NCBI RefSeq assembly: GCF_035046505.1
Contig: NC_089823.1
Coordinates: 224,772,604-224,836,603 of the forward strand
Direction: 5' to 3'
Source: Tiliqua scincoides
Taxonomy: Eukaryota > Chordata > Lepidosauria > Squamata > Scincidae
DNA length: 64,000 nucleotides
The notes beneath the pieces are model-generated. The model saw only the letters and a program-made list of their open reading frames with translations. It ran no database searches and was not told the origin of the DNA. This document shows, one piece after another, positions 21,945-35,246 of this stretch (within the stretch, counting starts at the first letter, position 1; each line of letters starts with the position of its first letter). Position numbers and translations under genes: made by a program.

Positions 21945-22075
21945 TGATTCTCAAAGGCCTCAGAGTCCTTTCCCAACTATTGAAGATCTTTATAACAGGA
22001 GATTCTAGGGATTAAACCTGGATTTTCTGTTTGCAAAGCAGGGGCCCTTACCCCTAAGCCAATGCCTGCCCATGT
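21945..22075 (-). repeat. Old SINE/LINE-like repeat with tRNA-like text
   Basis: TAGGGATTAAACCTGGATTT, TTTGCAAAGCAGGGGCCCTT and CCTAAGCCAATGCC resemble the reverse of a repeat whose plus strand is seen at 60.2 kb and whose reverse is at 61.2 kb. Family name not certain. Confidence 0.45.
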
Positions 22076-23429
22076 TTGTCCAGTGAGACCACACAGGAAT
22101 ATTGAAAGTCCCAAAAGAATCAGGCTCCATCCTCATTCCCCATGAAATAAGCCCCATTCACAGTAAACATGTATGGGACTGGTCCATTCGTATTGCTCCT
22201 GATGAGTGATTCAAATGGTCCAGGTCACCCCAATCTCTGTGGTACAGTTCAGAGCACAAAAATGTTCTATACTGAAAACTGGAATAGAAAGAATCAGCAC
22301 ACAGCAGTCTCCTTTTCATACTTGATAACTGGTTAAAACGAATTAACTTTAATTAACCTGAGAAGGGCAGGGGGAACTAAAATTGTACATTTATAATAAC
22401 TCTTACTTTTGCATTTGCAAAAGCATGAAAATAGGATATTGAACACATTGCCCTATGTTTTGCCAATGGTCAGTGCAATCTGCAATCTCAAGTCAATTTA
22501 CCAATAAGTAAATCCCAACAGGATGTGGGAGTTAGTAAGAGTTATCTCTAAGTAAACAGATAGGGTACAGATCAGGCTACCCACATCAGTGCTTCTGGAT
22601 TGGGTTTGAGTTACTGGAAAAAACTGATTTCTGCTTACCCAACCATGTTAAAGTGGTGACACACTTTACTCATTTTTAAGGCCAAGAGTAAAGCATGCCT
22701 CCAAAATCCACTCATCTAAGCCATAACCTTTTTCACAAAACAATTCTGCATGCACTGGTTGCATGGTGGGGGGGTGCTGAAGTGTGCCTGCTGGCTCCAT
22801 CCTCAGTCTTCACACATTCAGCATTATATCTAAGCAGAGCTGTATATATGCATATATACTTCCCCAAGCTAAATCAGCAGGCAGTTGAGACTAGCTACCT
22901 GTCCTCCATAAGCTGAAAGTGACAAGCAGATCTCTGAGAAGGAAAATGCATGAAGCCCTATGGAAAATGCAACTGAGCCACATTGTGCATTTACTCATGA
23001 GTAGGCACACACATCTTGGTCCATTGCAAAGGGCAGACTGAGAGGAACCCAATGCCACCAGAATGGTCCCAATACAATGAATGCAGTTCCCAAAAAACAC
23101 TTGGGAGGGAAGTCCCTTCCTCCAAGCTGGCAAATGTATTGAGCCCTATGGAAAGCAAAACTAAACTTCACATTTGTTTACTCATGAATAAGCAACCTTG
23201 CCTTGGTTGAAGGTCAGACAAAGGGGAATGTAAGGCTAGAATGGTTCCTATCTAATGCAAGTGGAGCTCAACAAATGCTCCAGAGCCTCCAGACATGCAC
23301 TAAAAAGGATAAAAACAGAGGATTGAGCTGGTAAGGTGAATTTTTTAAAGACTTGTGAAGCTAGATGAAGCCTGAGTGATACAGTTTAAATATAAGAACT
23401 TAAATTGAACTGGGCACTAGCTAGGGCTG
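22076..23429. other. Intergenic, no gene seen
   Basis: Two related stretches near 22940-23050 and 23120-23240 share GAAGCCCTATGGAAA/GAGCCCTATGGAAAG and an ACTCATGA-TAG text about 195 bp apart, suggesting a diverged tandem duplication. Otherwise unassigned. Confidence 0.35.
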
Positions 23430-23685
23430 AAAATATTACTGATTTTTTTTTTGGAGGGGGGGGTAAGATATTTGCAGGTAAGCTACAGAGAGAATTTACT
23501 TGGTGGAAAAGGGCTGGCTTCCCCAACTCATCTCCCCTTGTTTAAATTCAATTTAACTATTTATACAGCATATTTTATTTTGCTTGATATCACTTCTGGC
23601 CATGACATCACTTCCAGTGGGTCCCGGACAGATTGTCATTCTAAAAAGTGGGGCCCGGTGCTAAAAAGTTTGGGAACCACTGAAA
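23430..23685. mobile_element. hAT-type MITE, right part only
   Basis: Shares CTTCTGGCCATGACATCACT, CAGATTGTCATTCTAAAAAG and the end GTTTGGGAACCACTG with the complete element at 25802-26328. The left end is not evident. Confidence 0.65.
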
Positions 23686-24133
23686 TAAGGTATTGTTGCT
23701 GTTATTCACATGAAAGATACATAACTAGTACTTTCACAACGTAGCTTAACCTCATCATTTTATGTGCTGATTATATCTGTGCAGGGTTGGTCCATGCAGG
23801 TCAATTGAAGCAGCCACCTCAGGAAGCAGATTGTTAGACGATGCCCATCTGTGTTCACATACCTGCCTCCAGGGCTCCCCCCTCCCCTTCCATTTCTTGA
23901 ATTGGAAAATGAAGAAACAGGGAAGAAGAGGAGAGTGCTGAGCTAGAACACTCAAGTGGGAGTTTGTGCATGAATGTGTCTGTGAGAAGTGTCAAGGTTA
24001 ATTAACCATTTTCTGAAAATCAAGAATTTAAATTTTTTGATTTGGAATTTCATAAGTATTCCTGGATGGGAGGTGCCCCCAATCTGGTCATGGGCTGAAG
24101 ACCCTTTTACATACAGCAGGATAGGTTTTACAG

Positions 24134-24373
24134 CAGCAGTTCCCAAACTGGTAGGTCGTGACCCACCAGTTTGTGTAAAGGAACCCCCATCCCTTTAAGG
24201 GGTGGGAGGGGGGCAAGGAGAGCAACACAATCCCCAGGATTCCTAGTTGTGAATGATGATGATTCCTTCCACCCCCACCCCCATTAATGACAGGATCCTG
24301 GGGATCACTACACTTCTTCCCTCGAAAAGACTTACCCTGGGAGTAAAACTCCCAGGAAGTTTGAGAACCACTG
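24134..24373. mobile_element. hAT-type MITE, family E
   Basis: CAGCAGTTCCCAAACTGG at the left and GTTTGAGAACCACTG at the right. Flanks are TTTTACAG and TTTTACAC, an 8-bp duplication with one mismatch. The internal text CAATCCCCAGGAT is shared with the copies at 13768 and 31623. Confidence 0.85.
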
Positions 24374-25801
24374 TTTTACACACCTTCTAATACACCTTAA
24401 TGTGGGATAGATGTTTAAGGAAGACATCTGTGTTTAAACTGTACTCATCAGCTAAGAGTTCATTATAATGGCAATCAATTAATCTTAGGGCCTTATCTTA
24501 AGCCCAGACTTGATTCAAGGCCAACACAGATGGTAACTAAATATATTCTTGGTCACCTGTAATGAAAGAGCAGTGCATGTTTACACAATGCTCTGTTTAA
24601 CTTCTAACTAATAATTCTGCACAAGGAAACCAACAGGCTTCTGCCACTGAAGGAGCCTTTCGACAGTCTTTGCTGAAAAATGTGTTTTGTTCTGCTTGTC
24701 AGCTGTGTTGCATCATTCTCTTCAGAAACTGTGACAACTCCAGAACATGCACATCTAAATAATGACACACAATCTCTAGTTAACAGGATCAAGATCAGAC
24801 ACGTCCAACTCTGAACGACTGCCTTTTTATTACAAAGAAAAACGCACAAAATCCAATGCAATTACAGAAGGGAAAATCCTGCTCCCCATTGCACTGATGA
24901 TCCTCCATTTATCTGTTATTCCAGATAACCAGGTGATTATCTCAGATAATATCCTAGAACAGGATCAGAGGGTCACCCCACCAACAAAAAGACAAGAAAA
25001 AAGATACAGAAAACAATTGGGGGGAAAAGTGGCATCCTGTTTAGCAGAGCTTGATTAACACATAAAAAGATACAACACAATTTGTTTTATCTTTTAAATA
25101 CCATCTTGTAAACATCCAGATAAACATGCAGGACATCTTCACAACATAGATATTAGGAAAGGACAAAGTATGAAGAGAGAGATAGGAACAAATAGACTAC
25201 AGGTGGAGCCACAGTTTCTGCAGGGATCTGTTCTTGGACCCCTTGCCCTGAGGGGTACCAAAAACCACAGATAAGGAAATCTGCAGTTTTTGGCCCCTTC
25301 AGCCCTCCAAAGGGGCTTTCTGAAGCCTCTGCAGGTTTCAGAATGGCCCTATAGCACAAAAACACTACTTCCAGTTTCTGGGTGAAAACCAGTGAGATTT
25401 TTATGCCCTTAAAAGGCATTAGGAAGGCTGGGGAAGCCCTCCTAAGCAACACAAGCAACTTCTCAAAAAGGAACATGCTTGTTTGCGAGGCAATTGGGCT
25501 TAAGAACTCAACTCTGCACCACCATTACACATACTTCAGAATAATGTATACACCAGCCATCTGAATTAACGAAGGACTGATTTAGTGATCTCCCTCACAA
25601 TACAGGCTGAACTGTGGCATGGAAATCTGTGTTTACGATCAATGATGCAGAAGATCCATGTGCAACAGACATGGTACAATCTGAAATGGGAAGAAATACG
25701 TATTCAGTTATATAACCTTTGCTTCAGTGCAGAGAGTGGGTAACATGTCACCAGCTGCAACCTTAACCCAGCTATCACACTGACTTGATTTCTAGCTAGA
25801 G
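24374..25801. other. Intergenic, no confirmed gene
   Basis: A repeat-like segment at 25197-25470 (CTGCAGTTTTTGGCCCC, CAGATAAGGAAATCTGCAG) resembles another at 26970-27260; both may be old DNA elements. No exon found. Confidence 0.35.
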
Positions 25802-26328
25802 CAATGTTTCTCAAACTGTGGGTCAGGACCCACCCGGTTGATTGCGAGCCAATTTCAGGTGGGTTCCCATTCATTTTAATGGGATTTCATTTTTAAAATA
25901 TTGGACTTGATTCTACTATGGTATGCAATTGTATTTGGGCAAATGTTACAGATATGCAATTTTAACGTTGTAGATAGGCTACTATGTACTGTATATGCTT
26001 TTAACAATGATAGTTTTACTCCCAAGTAAGTGTAGATAGCACTGCAGTTTTTAGGATGTTGGGGGAATTTTTTTTTAAAACAGATTAGCAACTGCTTGGA
26101 AAGGTTAGGAGGGTTCTCTATTTAAATAAATGTTTAAACTTATACTTACTGCAAACTTTTAATTTACTTAATTGATTTGATTTTCTGTATGGGGGTATTA
26201 ATTTTCCTGCTTGATGTCAGTTCTGGCCATGACATCACTTCCAGGTTAATGACATCACTTCCAGAGGGTCCAGACAGATTGTCATTCTAAAAAGTGGTTC
26301 CCAGTGCTAAAAGGTTATAGAACCACTG
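25802..26328. mobile_element. hAT-type MITE (527 bp)
   Basis: Begins CAATGTTTCTCAAACTGTGG and ends GGTTATAGAACCACTG. The flanking 8-mers AGCTAGAG and AGTTAGAA agree at 6 of 8 positions. The right half matches the partial copy at 23430-23685. Confidence 0.75.
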
Positions 26329-29300
26329 AGTTAGAATGTTAAGTTGCACACTTAAAACATATGCACACAATATATACATTTCATGTTGCTTAGAAATGAA
26401 GCTATATAATGGCGTACTGCACTTGTGAGTTTTAGTGGGACTCATCCATTTCTGAAGAGGCAAAACAGCTATGAGGTTGCAAAAAAAACCTACATTCCTG
26501 AGTTCCCCATAATTTAAAAGAAATTGCACTAGCCAATATACCAGTATAAAGATTTTTTTAAAAGCCATTTGGATCATAGAATTGCAAAGTATTTTAAAGG
26601 ATTAAATCCCTATCCTATGATAAATGCTTATTGCATTTCCAATCTTCCAGGTGAGTTCTGTGATAAGATCTGGGTTTTATTTATTTCTTGTGAATGTATG
26701 TTGCCATCTGCTGTTGGAAAAAGATAATGTTATTTTAGTCAAAGTGTACACACTGCTGTGCTTATTCAAAGCAGAGTTTTTAAATGCCATGCTAAAACAG
26801 CTTCAGTAAAATACAGCTATTGCCCTCGCATCTTTTGCACACATATCACTGCCTCATGTGGGATCAAGCCATGTTTTGGTAAGTCATCTAGCCCATTCGC
26901 TGATTGGAAGTAGCTCTTCAAGGACATAGGCAAAAGTCTAACTCTACTGCTCAAGTTATGGGGCGGCCTGTATTCACGAATCCTGTATCCACAGATTGGG
27001 TCTGTGGGCCCCCCCATGCATGCCTCTTCTGGAGGCAAGTTCTGCTCCTCTCACCTTCAGTGGGTCCTCTGAGTTCAGCATAGGCCATGGACATCAGCAG
27101 AGGCCCGGGCCTCCTTATCCTTATAAGGCACTAAAAACTGGAAGTTGTATTTTTTTACTGCCAGGCTCAGAGGACCCTCTGGAGGGTAGAGGGAGGTGTT
27201 CGTCTGTATCTGCAGTTTCACGTAACCGTGGGAGGGGGGGTTCCAGAACACAGAGGCATGCCTGTACTTTGAATTGGAGATGTTGGGAGTTACACCTCAA
27301 ATCTTCTGGGTACCCTCCATGGGCTCTATCATTAAGTGCTAGCCCTTTCCCATGCTGAATATTATCTGACCCCGTTTGGGCCAGCCCATCCTTAAGGCCA
27401 ACTGAGGTGGCTAAATAGATTGGCAAAGTGGTGCCCACCTTTGTTCACCCACTTGCCTCCACTGCTCTTTTTCCTCCTTCTACATCCAGGATTGCAAGAG
27501 TAAAAGGGGGACATAGTGGAAGAGGAAGTGTGGAGGATAGGCTAGAGCTTACCACTCCCAAAAGGATCCACAATTCCTTTTCTACTCCGTCTCCCTCTTG
27601 CCTTTCCAATATAGGAAGCAGGAAGAGTGGAGGCTGGCACAACACAAGGTGGGAAGTAGCATTCACTACACCACCTCAAGAGCCAGGAGTTCTCAGGCCA
27701 GCCCTGGGTCCTGAAACTAAAGTGCTAGATCAAATGAAATTCATCTACCCAAGTAGAATTTGTTAACCTATTTTTCTTGAATGAATGTCCACATAAACTA
27801 ACCACAGAGTATTTCTTCATGTAATATTGCTGTCCTTAAGGTAAACAAGTCTCAACATACATGGTTGGTGTTTACTTAGAAATACAATGGCCTTGTCATA
27901 ACCTCTTCGACTTTGGCAAAGTTGCTGATTTATCAGAGAAATTAATCAAACTATGGAACTAATAGCTCAAGTCTATGTATGCTAACCCTGGAGTAAGCTC
28001 CACTGAACACAATAGCGCTGGCTTCTGAGTCAATATGCATAAAATTAGGTTGCACAGCATTCCGGTTCAGTTTGCAGAATGAAAATCCTGGTAAGTTACT
28101 GTAGCTGAATTTGCTCTGAAGGTAACATTAAACATGTGACTGAGATATACACAAGATTGAAATTTACAATAAAAAACACATCCTGGTTGCTCAGCACTGT
28201 CCCGTCCCGTCCCCCCCCCCATTTACCGCTTCATGTGCAAATACACGATCTTGAGTTTGGGTTTGCCCAGTCTAGAATACAAAGTTGGAGGAAATGGACT
28301 ATCTGGGGGAACCTGACTTACAAGAACCTCTAGTTTCTTGGAAGAAAACTCCAGCTTCCTTAAGATGGTTCTGTAGATTTCTCCAGTTGGGCTGTTTGCT
28401 GTGTAGGGCTTCAACTGCCATTTTAATCTGGGTGTTTACACCAGAATATAGGTCAGACAGGAAACCTCTGGAGTCATGATTTACTCTTCCCCCTCTCATC
28501 ACTGAATTTGAGAAGACAGCTAAAAGTTTCTTCCTAGTCATGGAAGGCTCTGGGGGTTCCTAGTGTAACTGTTCCTCCATAAGATAAAATTTACAAAGAG
28601 AGGAACTGAAAATCAGAAAACCCAGCACACTTCCCATCCTTCTACCAGTAGCTAGCTGCTCTGCAGAGGTTACTCCGTATTCCAGGGAAACAGCATCACT
28701 ACATCTGAGTCAACTGAATCAAGCCTATGCCATATACAATAGGGTGCACCTGCCAAATCCCAGCCACCCAAGCAATAGCCATGTCTTGGTCTAAGGGGCC
28801 AAATTGGTGATTGCTTTAGTCTGGGACAGAGACCATCTAATTCTCTCCCTAGGTTCTTAAGTTCAAGGACAGCCAGACTGGGAGTAGGCAAACTTCTAGC
28901 AACTACTGGGCCATGAGAATGGGAACCTAGTCTAGAGGCTCCCCTGGGGGAGCAGAAGGCTCATGTTTCCGAGCAGAGTGTGTTTCTGGCTCAATCCATG
29001 AGTCAAAGTCACCCGTGAACTCTGGGTTCATGTATCTCAGCAGCAAGTATGCCTTTGAGAGTCAAAATGAGCAATTTTAGCTTCACACTGTTTATAGCTT
29101 GCTGTGGCTTTAGCCACACAGTTTTAGTGAGGAAACAGGTGGCAAATGTGCTTCCTCTAGCTGGGAATGGAGGTCTGTCACCTCCCTACACCTCTTTTCA
29201 GTGCTCCTTTTAAATGTCCTATGCATCTTTTAAAAGGGTTGTTAGCTTCAGATATACCACTGAATTACTTTGGTTACAAAATTACCTTTAGCAGGACCTA

Positions 29301-30186
29301 ATTATAATCTTCTTTACTCTCTTCTCCTTGGGCCTGGCAGCTTTTTGCTCAAAACTCTTACGTTCAGACAACATATCATGCACACCCATACACAAACTCC
29401 ACACAGAGAGAAGGGAAGTTAGTCTCCTGGGTAGACTGGAGTACATTGTCCTGTGAAGCAAGGCTGGGCTTCACAGCTTTGAGTCCTAAAAAAGAAAAAA
29501 ATGCAGCCAAACACATACCCATTGGTGGGAAGGGAAGGCAATTCTTCTGGAGGAAAGCTGGCAACTACTGCAACTGGAGGCTTTCCAAGACGTGGAAGAA
29601 GCTCTTTCATCATTGAGACTCTCAGAGCGGAAGGAAACACCAAAGTTCTGCTTCCACAGCAGGAGTAGTTATAATCTGAACAAAGAATATAAAGATTTTC
29701 CTGGATGAAAAACAGTATCTGGAACATCTCCTGGGTCTGCAGCTAGGAGTTTCCTGATCTTGATTTAAGATGTGCCCTTCCAGGAGGGCACAACAGCTTA
29801 ACTGCTCTCCAATCCAAGATGGTCCTGAAGGGACAAGATGCATGGCAAGTTGTATGCAGCACCCATATTTGAATCATTGGTAGGAGACTCACTCTAGAGG
29901 ATATTCAAAAATATCCAGGTGTTCCGACCACTGGGCCAGTCAACTTAATTTAGAATTCAGAAAGACTTGTGCTTCCAAGATAGATTATACCAAAGTGGGG
30001 AGTCCAATTTGCAAGACCTTAGGGAGTGGCACCTTCTGCTTAATTAGCACTAATTAATCTTATAACATCTTGATTAGAAGGAACTGTGCCCCCCTCCCAG
30101 AAGCCCAAGTTGACTTTCTGGAATGTCTGCTAAGGAACCAAGCTGAACCAAGAACTGAGTCAGCAGAAACTTTGTACCTTTGGAAT
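26329..30186. other. Intergenic, no gene seen
   Basis: Contains a repeat-like segment at about 26970-27260 and a degraded family A copy at about 27965-28055 (TAACCCTGGAGTAAGCTCC ... TCTGAGTCAATATGC). Nothing else recognised. Frames of up to 120 codons lack domains. Confidence 0.35.
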
Positions 30187-30290
30187 TTATTTATTTTATT
30201 AGATTTGTATTCTGCCTTTCTCCCCAAAGGGCACCCAAGGCAGCTAACAATCAAGTTAAAAATACAAGCAAACAAACATACAAATAAACA
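30187..30290 (-). mobile_element. L3-like LINE 3' fragment
   Basis: TTTATTTTATTAGATTTGTA, TCTGCCTTTCTCCCCAAAGG and GCACCCAAGGCAGCTAACAA are the reverse of an amniote L3-type 3' end. Confidence 0.5.
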
Positions 30291-31622
30291 TTAAAAATAC
30301 AAAACACTTAAAAACAATTAACACAAGATAAAATACATAGCAGCAGATTAAAAGCACACAGTAAAAGACATAATTTATAAAAACAGTCCTTATAGTGCCT
30401 TGAAGGAATAAGGTCACTGCAGAGGTCTGAATAGACCAAGCACAGTATAAAAGATGATACTTCCTTCTCCTTTCAACCAATAGTACTCTAGTACTGTAAG
30501 TGATTCCAGTGATTAAGATAGGGTTACAGTTCAAGTCTTACTGAACAGGATGGGATTACTTCTGAGTAAAATAAGTAACACCATTTTCAAACACTTCTGT
30601 GGTATACCATGATAGAAAACTCTATATTGAGAGGTGCTCCTGGTGTTGCCTATTTTGTTCACTCAGACCTAGGCACCTTCCAGAAACCTACGGTAAGTCC
30701 TTACTTGGTTTCATGATACAGGTCAATTCTGCCTATGATGTCTTAACCCAGTTCAAGCCCATGCACATTTAATTAGGCAAACACCAGCATGTTCAACAGA
30801 ACTTGCTTCCAAGCAGTGTCAGTGGGATTTCAGCCTAATGTTTTTCATGATACAACTTTATTTGGATCATTCCATTTATAATGGTGGTATCAACAAAGCT
30901 GTAAACACTGTCTGCAATCTCACGAGTTCATAATGAAACTTGCTGTATAAGATTGTGACAAAATTATCTATCTGAAGTCTGTAACAGTTCACTGCTACTT
31001 TCAAAGGGAGAAAAAGATAAGACAGCACACTATCTTTTGGGAGACTTTCCAAAAAGCAGGCCACACTATAATAGCCAGGAGCAACTCAACATAGAGCACA
31101 GTTATCTTGAATCAAGGGTAGCGCTGCATGGCAGACAGTGCTCCAAATATATAGAAAGGGTAAGGTATACAACAGAATATGGGGCTTACATCATGGTGGC
31201 ATTGAGGGTACAGCGTGGTGAACCCCAAACTAAGTTTCAAACAGCCAGCTTGGAGTTTCAATTTAATTCAGACAACCGTCTTAAGATTGGCATCTGACCC
31301 AGGCGCCTGACCCTTACAGGAGGTTTTTCTGCCCCTGGCCCCACCATCTCAACCCACAGCAGCCTAAGGGCTTATGTGCCCAATTTAGTTCTAGGTAGAA
31401 TAGGCACTTAAGGGATCCAAACTCAGCCTAGTTATCAGGCCTACAGTTCTTAGTTGGTGTTATTCTGTTCCAGTACAACCTCAAGGGAGCACAACATACC
31501 TCAAGACAGCAAGGCACAATTCTTAGCCAATTAAACCAAATTATAGAGTACCAAATCTTGGTAGGACTGCCACCACCCTTTATATGCCAATGCCTCAGCT
31601 CATGGACTCTTAGGCCCTATAG
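30291..31622. other. Intergenic, no gene seen
   Basis: AT-rich, unassigned. No domain-bearing frame. Confidence 0.3.
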
Positions 31623-32026
31623 CAGGGCTTCTCAAACTAGGGCATTGTGATGCCCCAGCCAGAGGGCCCTAGACTTTGCCCTCTTAAGGGGCAGGGGTAG
31701 GGGGATGCAGTGACAATCCCCAGGATTGCATGGCTAAGGGGACTGCAGGGACTGGTATTTACTTACCAGTCCCTGCAGCAGCCTCCCAGGGGTGCCGGGA
31801 GCCCTGTGCAACCCTCCGCAGGGCTCCCCAGCCTTCAAAAAGTGAAAGCAGAGCAATCACGCTCCACTTCCAATCGCTCCACTTTCACTTTCTGAAGGCT
31901 GTGGAGCCCTGCAGATGGTCATGCAGGGCTCCCTGCACCCCCTCCCCCAGGCTGCTGAGGGACTGGTAAGTAAACACCAGTCCCTGCAGCCTCCTTAGCA
32001 ATGCGATCCTGGGGATCACTGCCCTG
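31623..32026. mobile_element. Palindromic MITE related to family E
   Basis: Starts CAGGGCTTCTCAAACTAGGG. Long inverted arms carry ACTGGTATTTACTTACCAGT and GGACTGGTAAGTAAACACC, with TCCTGGGGATCACTGCCCTG at the right. Flanking duplication unclear. Confidence 0.65.
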
Positions 32027-32557
32027 TAGGCTTACACCAGCCCTTGCAGGACCAGGGCTCCCACTCACTCAGGGACCCAGACCTCAAGGCACAAGGACTT
32101 TGACTTTGGTAGCTAGACCAAGCAGCTAGGCTGGACAGTAGACACAGGTTCCTCTGGAACTCAAAACCAAGCACAGATCTGTAAAATATATTTTGGTCTA
32201 TTAAAGAGATATTAAGATTAGACATATGTTTCAAGGCAGCAATTGCAAGAGATAAAGACACACAGAAATACATCATTTTAAACAAAGATAGCTTCTTACA
32301 CTACATTTCTTATCTCACCTCTCACCCATCTACCAGAGAAAGCAAACAGCACCCAGGCTACATGTTCAGCCAGGCATCCATGATGGAGGTCAGAGTTGAA
32401 TGAGACAAGCAGCAAGCAAAGAAACACCCAGGAGCAACTCTCCCTTCTCTAAGGGTTCTTTTTATACCCCTATGACAATTGCACCTCTTAGGTCATCAGA
32501 AAAGGCCTTTTTACAAGTGCCACCGCCTAAGGAGGTACATGGGGTGTCGGCAAGAAA
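32027..32557. other. Intergenic, no gene seen
   Basis: No signal recognised. Confidence 0.3.
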
Positions 32558-32928
32558 TAGGCCTTCTCAGTAGTGGCACCAACGCTATGGAACTCCCTTC
32601 CCCTTGACTTGAGAATGGCTCCCTCTCTTGAGACTTTTTGGCGAGGCCTGAAGACCCTTCTGTTTAAACAAGCCTTCTGAGTTCATGGCCTTTCTAACAT
32701 CTTTTAGTATTTTCTACAGGCCTGATTCCTCTACGATCTGCTGCTTTATGCTCTTTTTATCTGACTTTTTAATCTGACTACTGTTTTATGGTATCTGTTA
32801 ATGTGTTTTTAATCTGTTTTTATCTGTTTGTTAAATTATGTTTTTAATCTGTTTTTAACATGTTGTAAGCCGCCCTGGGTCCCTTTAGGGAGAAGGGCGG
32901 GGTATAAATAAAGTTTATTATTATTAAC
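32558..32928 (+). mobile_element. L2/L3-group LINE 3' end with ORF C-terminus
   Basis: The plus frame reads AFSVVAPTLWNSLPLDLRMA then SLETFWRGLKTLLFKQAF followed by a stop, the usual C-terminus in this LINE group. The untranslated tail follows: GCCGCCCTGGGTCCC, AGAAGGGCGGGGTATAAATA and an ATT array. 5'-truncated. Confidence 0.8.
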
Positions 32929-32934
32929 CGGTAA

Positions 32935-33115
32935 TGGATTTTTCCTCCAGATATTTGTCCAATCCCCTTTTAAGGCATCTAGGCCAGATGCCATCACCAC
33001 ATCCTGTGTCAAGGAGTTCCAGAGACCAACCACACGCTGAGTAAAGAAATATTCTCTTTTGTCTGTCCTAACTCTCCCAACACTCAATTTTAGTGGATGT
33101 CCCCTGAATGCCTGA
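32935..33115 (-). mobile_element. CR1 LINE fragment
   Basis: The minus strand reads text for CR1: PLKLSVGRVRTDKREYFFTQ and RVVGLWNSLTQDVVMASGLD. It abuts the LINE tail on its left in the opposite orientation and lacks the CR1 3' end. Confidence 0.8.
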
Positions 33116-33451
33116 GACTCAGCTATCTGTCCAGCTCCACTAGCTAACAATCCTTCTAATCCCCCCTCAAGTGCATAGGGACTTACCATAGCACTGTGGG
33201 GTGCTCAGTGATGACATCCTTCTTCTCTTATGCCAAAACTTAAATGCATGACAAAAGGAGCTTAACAGTTTCCTCAAGCTGTCCGACCCATCATTCTTCT
33301 GCCAAGCCCTGCAACTGGTTTGCAACTTTTCTAAGTTTGCAATTTACCACTAGAAGGCAGTAGATGATAATGTAACTGAACTCTAGACCACACTTAACAT
33401 TTGCTGTGTTTGCTTTTACAAGTGACCAATCTGAGCAAGTTGCAGAATCTG

Positions 33452-34368
33452 GAACATAAGAACAGCCCCGCTGGATCAGGCCATAGGCCCATCTAGTCCA
33501 GCTTCCTGTATCTCACAGCGGCCCACCAAATGCCCCAGGGAACACACCAGATAACAAGAGACCTCATCCTGGTGCCCTCCCTTGCATCTGGCATTCTGAC
33601 ATAGCCCATTTCTAAAATCAGGAAGTTGCGCATACACATCATGGCTTGTAACTCGTAATGGATTTTTCCTCCAGAAACTTGTCTAATCCCCTTTTAAAGG
33701 CGTCTAGGCTAGACGCCAGCACCACATCCTGTGGCAAGGAGTTCCACAGACCGACCACATGCTGAGTAAAGAAATATTTCCTTTTGTTTGTCCTAACCCG
33801 CCCAACACTCAATTTTAGTGGATGTCCCCTGGTCCTGGTATTATGTGAGAGTGTAAAGAGCATCTCCCTATCCACTCTGTCCATCCCCTGCATAATTTTG
33901 TATGTCTCAATCATGTCCCCCCTCAGGTGTCTCTTTTCTAGGCTGAAGAGGCCCAAACGCCATGGCCTTTCCTCATAAGGAAGGTGCCCCAGCCCCGTAA
34001 TCATCTTAGTCACTCTCTTTTGCACCTTTTCCATTTCCACTATGTCTTTTTTGAGATGCGGCGACCAGAACTGGACACAATACTCCAGGTGTAGCCTTAC
34101 CATAGATTTGGTACAATGTTACAACCTTACAATGTTGGCAACCTTCAGTCTCGAAAGACTATGGTACAAGCAACAGCATTATAATATTAGCCGTTTTGTT
34201 CTCAATACCCTTCCTAATGATCCCAAGCATAGAATTGGCCTTCTTCATTGCCAATTGGGTTGCACATTGGGTCGACACTTTCATCGACCTGTCCACCACC
34301 ACCCCAAGATCTCTCTCCTGATCTGTCACTGACAGCTCAGAACCCATCAGCCTATATCTAAAGTTTTG
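33452..34368 (-). mobile_element. CR1 LINE, 5'-truncated copy
   Basis: About 0.9 kb with the 3' tail at the left (ACATAAGAACAGCCCCGCTG). The coding text on the minus strand includes VRLHLEYCVQFWSPHLKKDI, RVTKMITGLGHLPYEERPWR and WNSLPQDVVLASSLDAFKRG, ending SITSYKP. It is interrupted by a short tail of a different LINE at about 34130-34166. Confidence 0.9.
34130..34166 (-). mobile_element. Very short LINE 3' tail inserted in CR1
   Basis: The minus strand reads TACCATAGTCTTTCGAGACT then GAAGGTTGCCAAC, the last bases of the LINE seen at 21135-21170. Only the tail was copied. GGTACAA occurs on both sides and may be part of the target duplication. Confidence 0.75.
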
Positions 34369-35238
34369 ATTTTTTGATTTTTGCTTTATGGAACATTTGC
34401 TTTATGGAATCCAAAGTTAAACCAGGCTCCCTTAACTGTGAGAGAGTTCATAGCTTTGTAAGCTACGCAGTGCAAGATTTTGTTGACATACACGAAAAGC
34501 ACAAACATCAATTTGACACAAATTGCATTGCTCCAATAGCCCACATAGCCCAGCACTAGCAGGCTGGCTTTGCAGATTTTTAAATACTACTCAGCAGTGG
34601 GGAAAAAAGGAATACAAATGCAAAGGAGTTTCAGGGAGAAGGGATAAGAGGAGAGATTGAGATAATCACCCAGAAAAGGGCAGAGAATTATCTGACAAGA
34701 TCAGAAACAAGGTACAGCCTGAGCAGGCCACATGGAAGAAGGTGGAGATGGTGGGGTAGACATAGCCAAGAAGGCTGGAAGGACGATTGTTTTACATTAA
34801 AATGCATTTTAGACTCACTGAGCAACAACCTGAGCAGAAGGCAAGAGCACTAATTCAGCAGCAGAAGAGTTCCGCCTTAACATCTCTGTACATACAAGGG
34901 ATATTTACCTTATAAATGTCAAAAATAAACCTTCAGTTAACTGCCCATGGAAGAGCCTGGAACGAGTGCCCCTCCCCTCCCCCTATGGGTGAAGTTACTT
35001 AGCAAGAACAAAGCTGATCCTCCTAAGGAGGTCAGGGGTGAGGGGGTTAACAAGAGAGAGACTGGAGAAGGTAGAAGGCAACATGAAAAAGCTACAAAGT
35101 ATCCCAAAGCACAAGGGAACTCATACACACAGAGACAAGTTACAGGAGTATGGGAAAGGTTGACTGAAGTGCTGGAAGGAGGAGAAGCTGCTTTAAAGCA
35201 GAACTTGGGAAGTCCTCCTAAGACTCCATAGACCTTTT
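34369..35238. other. Intergenic, no gene seen
   Basis: Unassigned. The overlapping frames at 34.9-35.3 kb on both strands have no domain. Confidence 0.3.
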
Positions 35239-35246
35239 CTCTAGTG

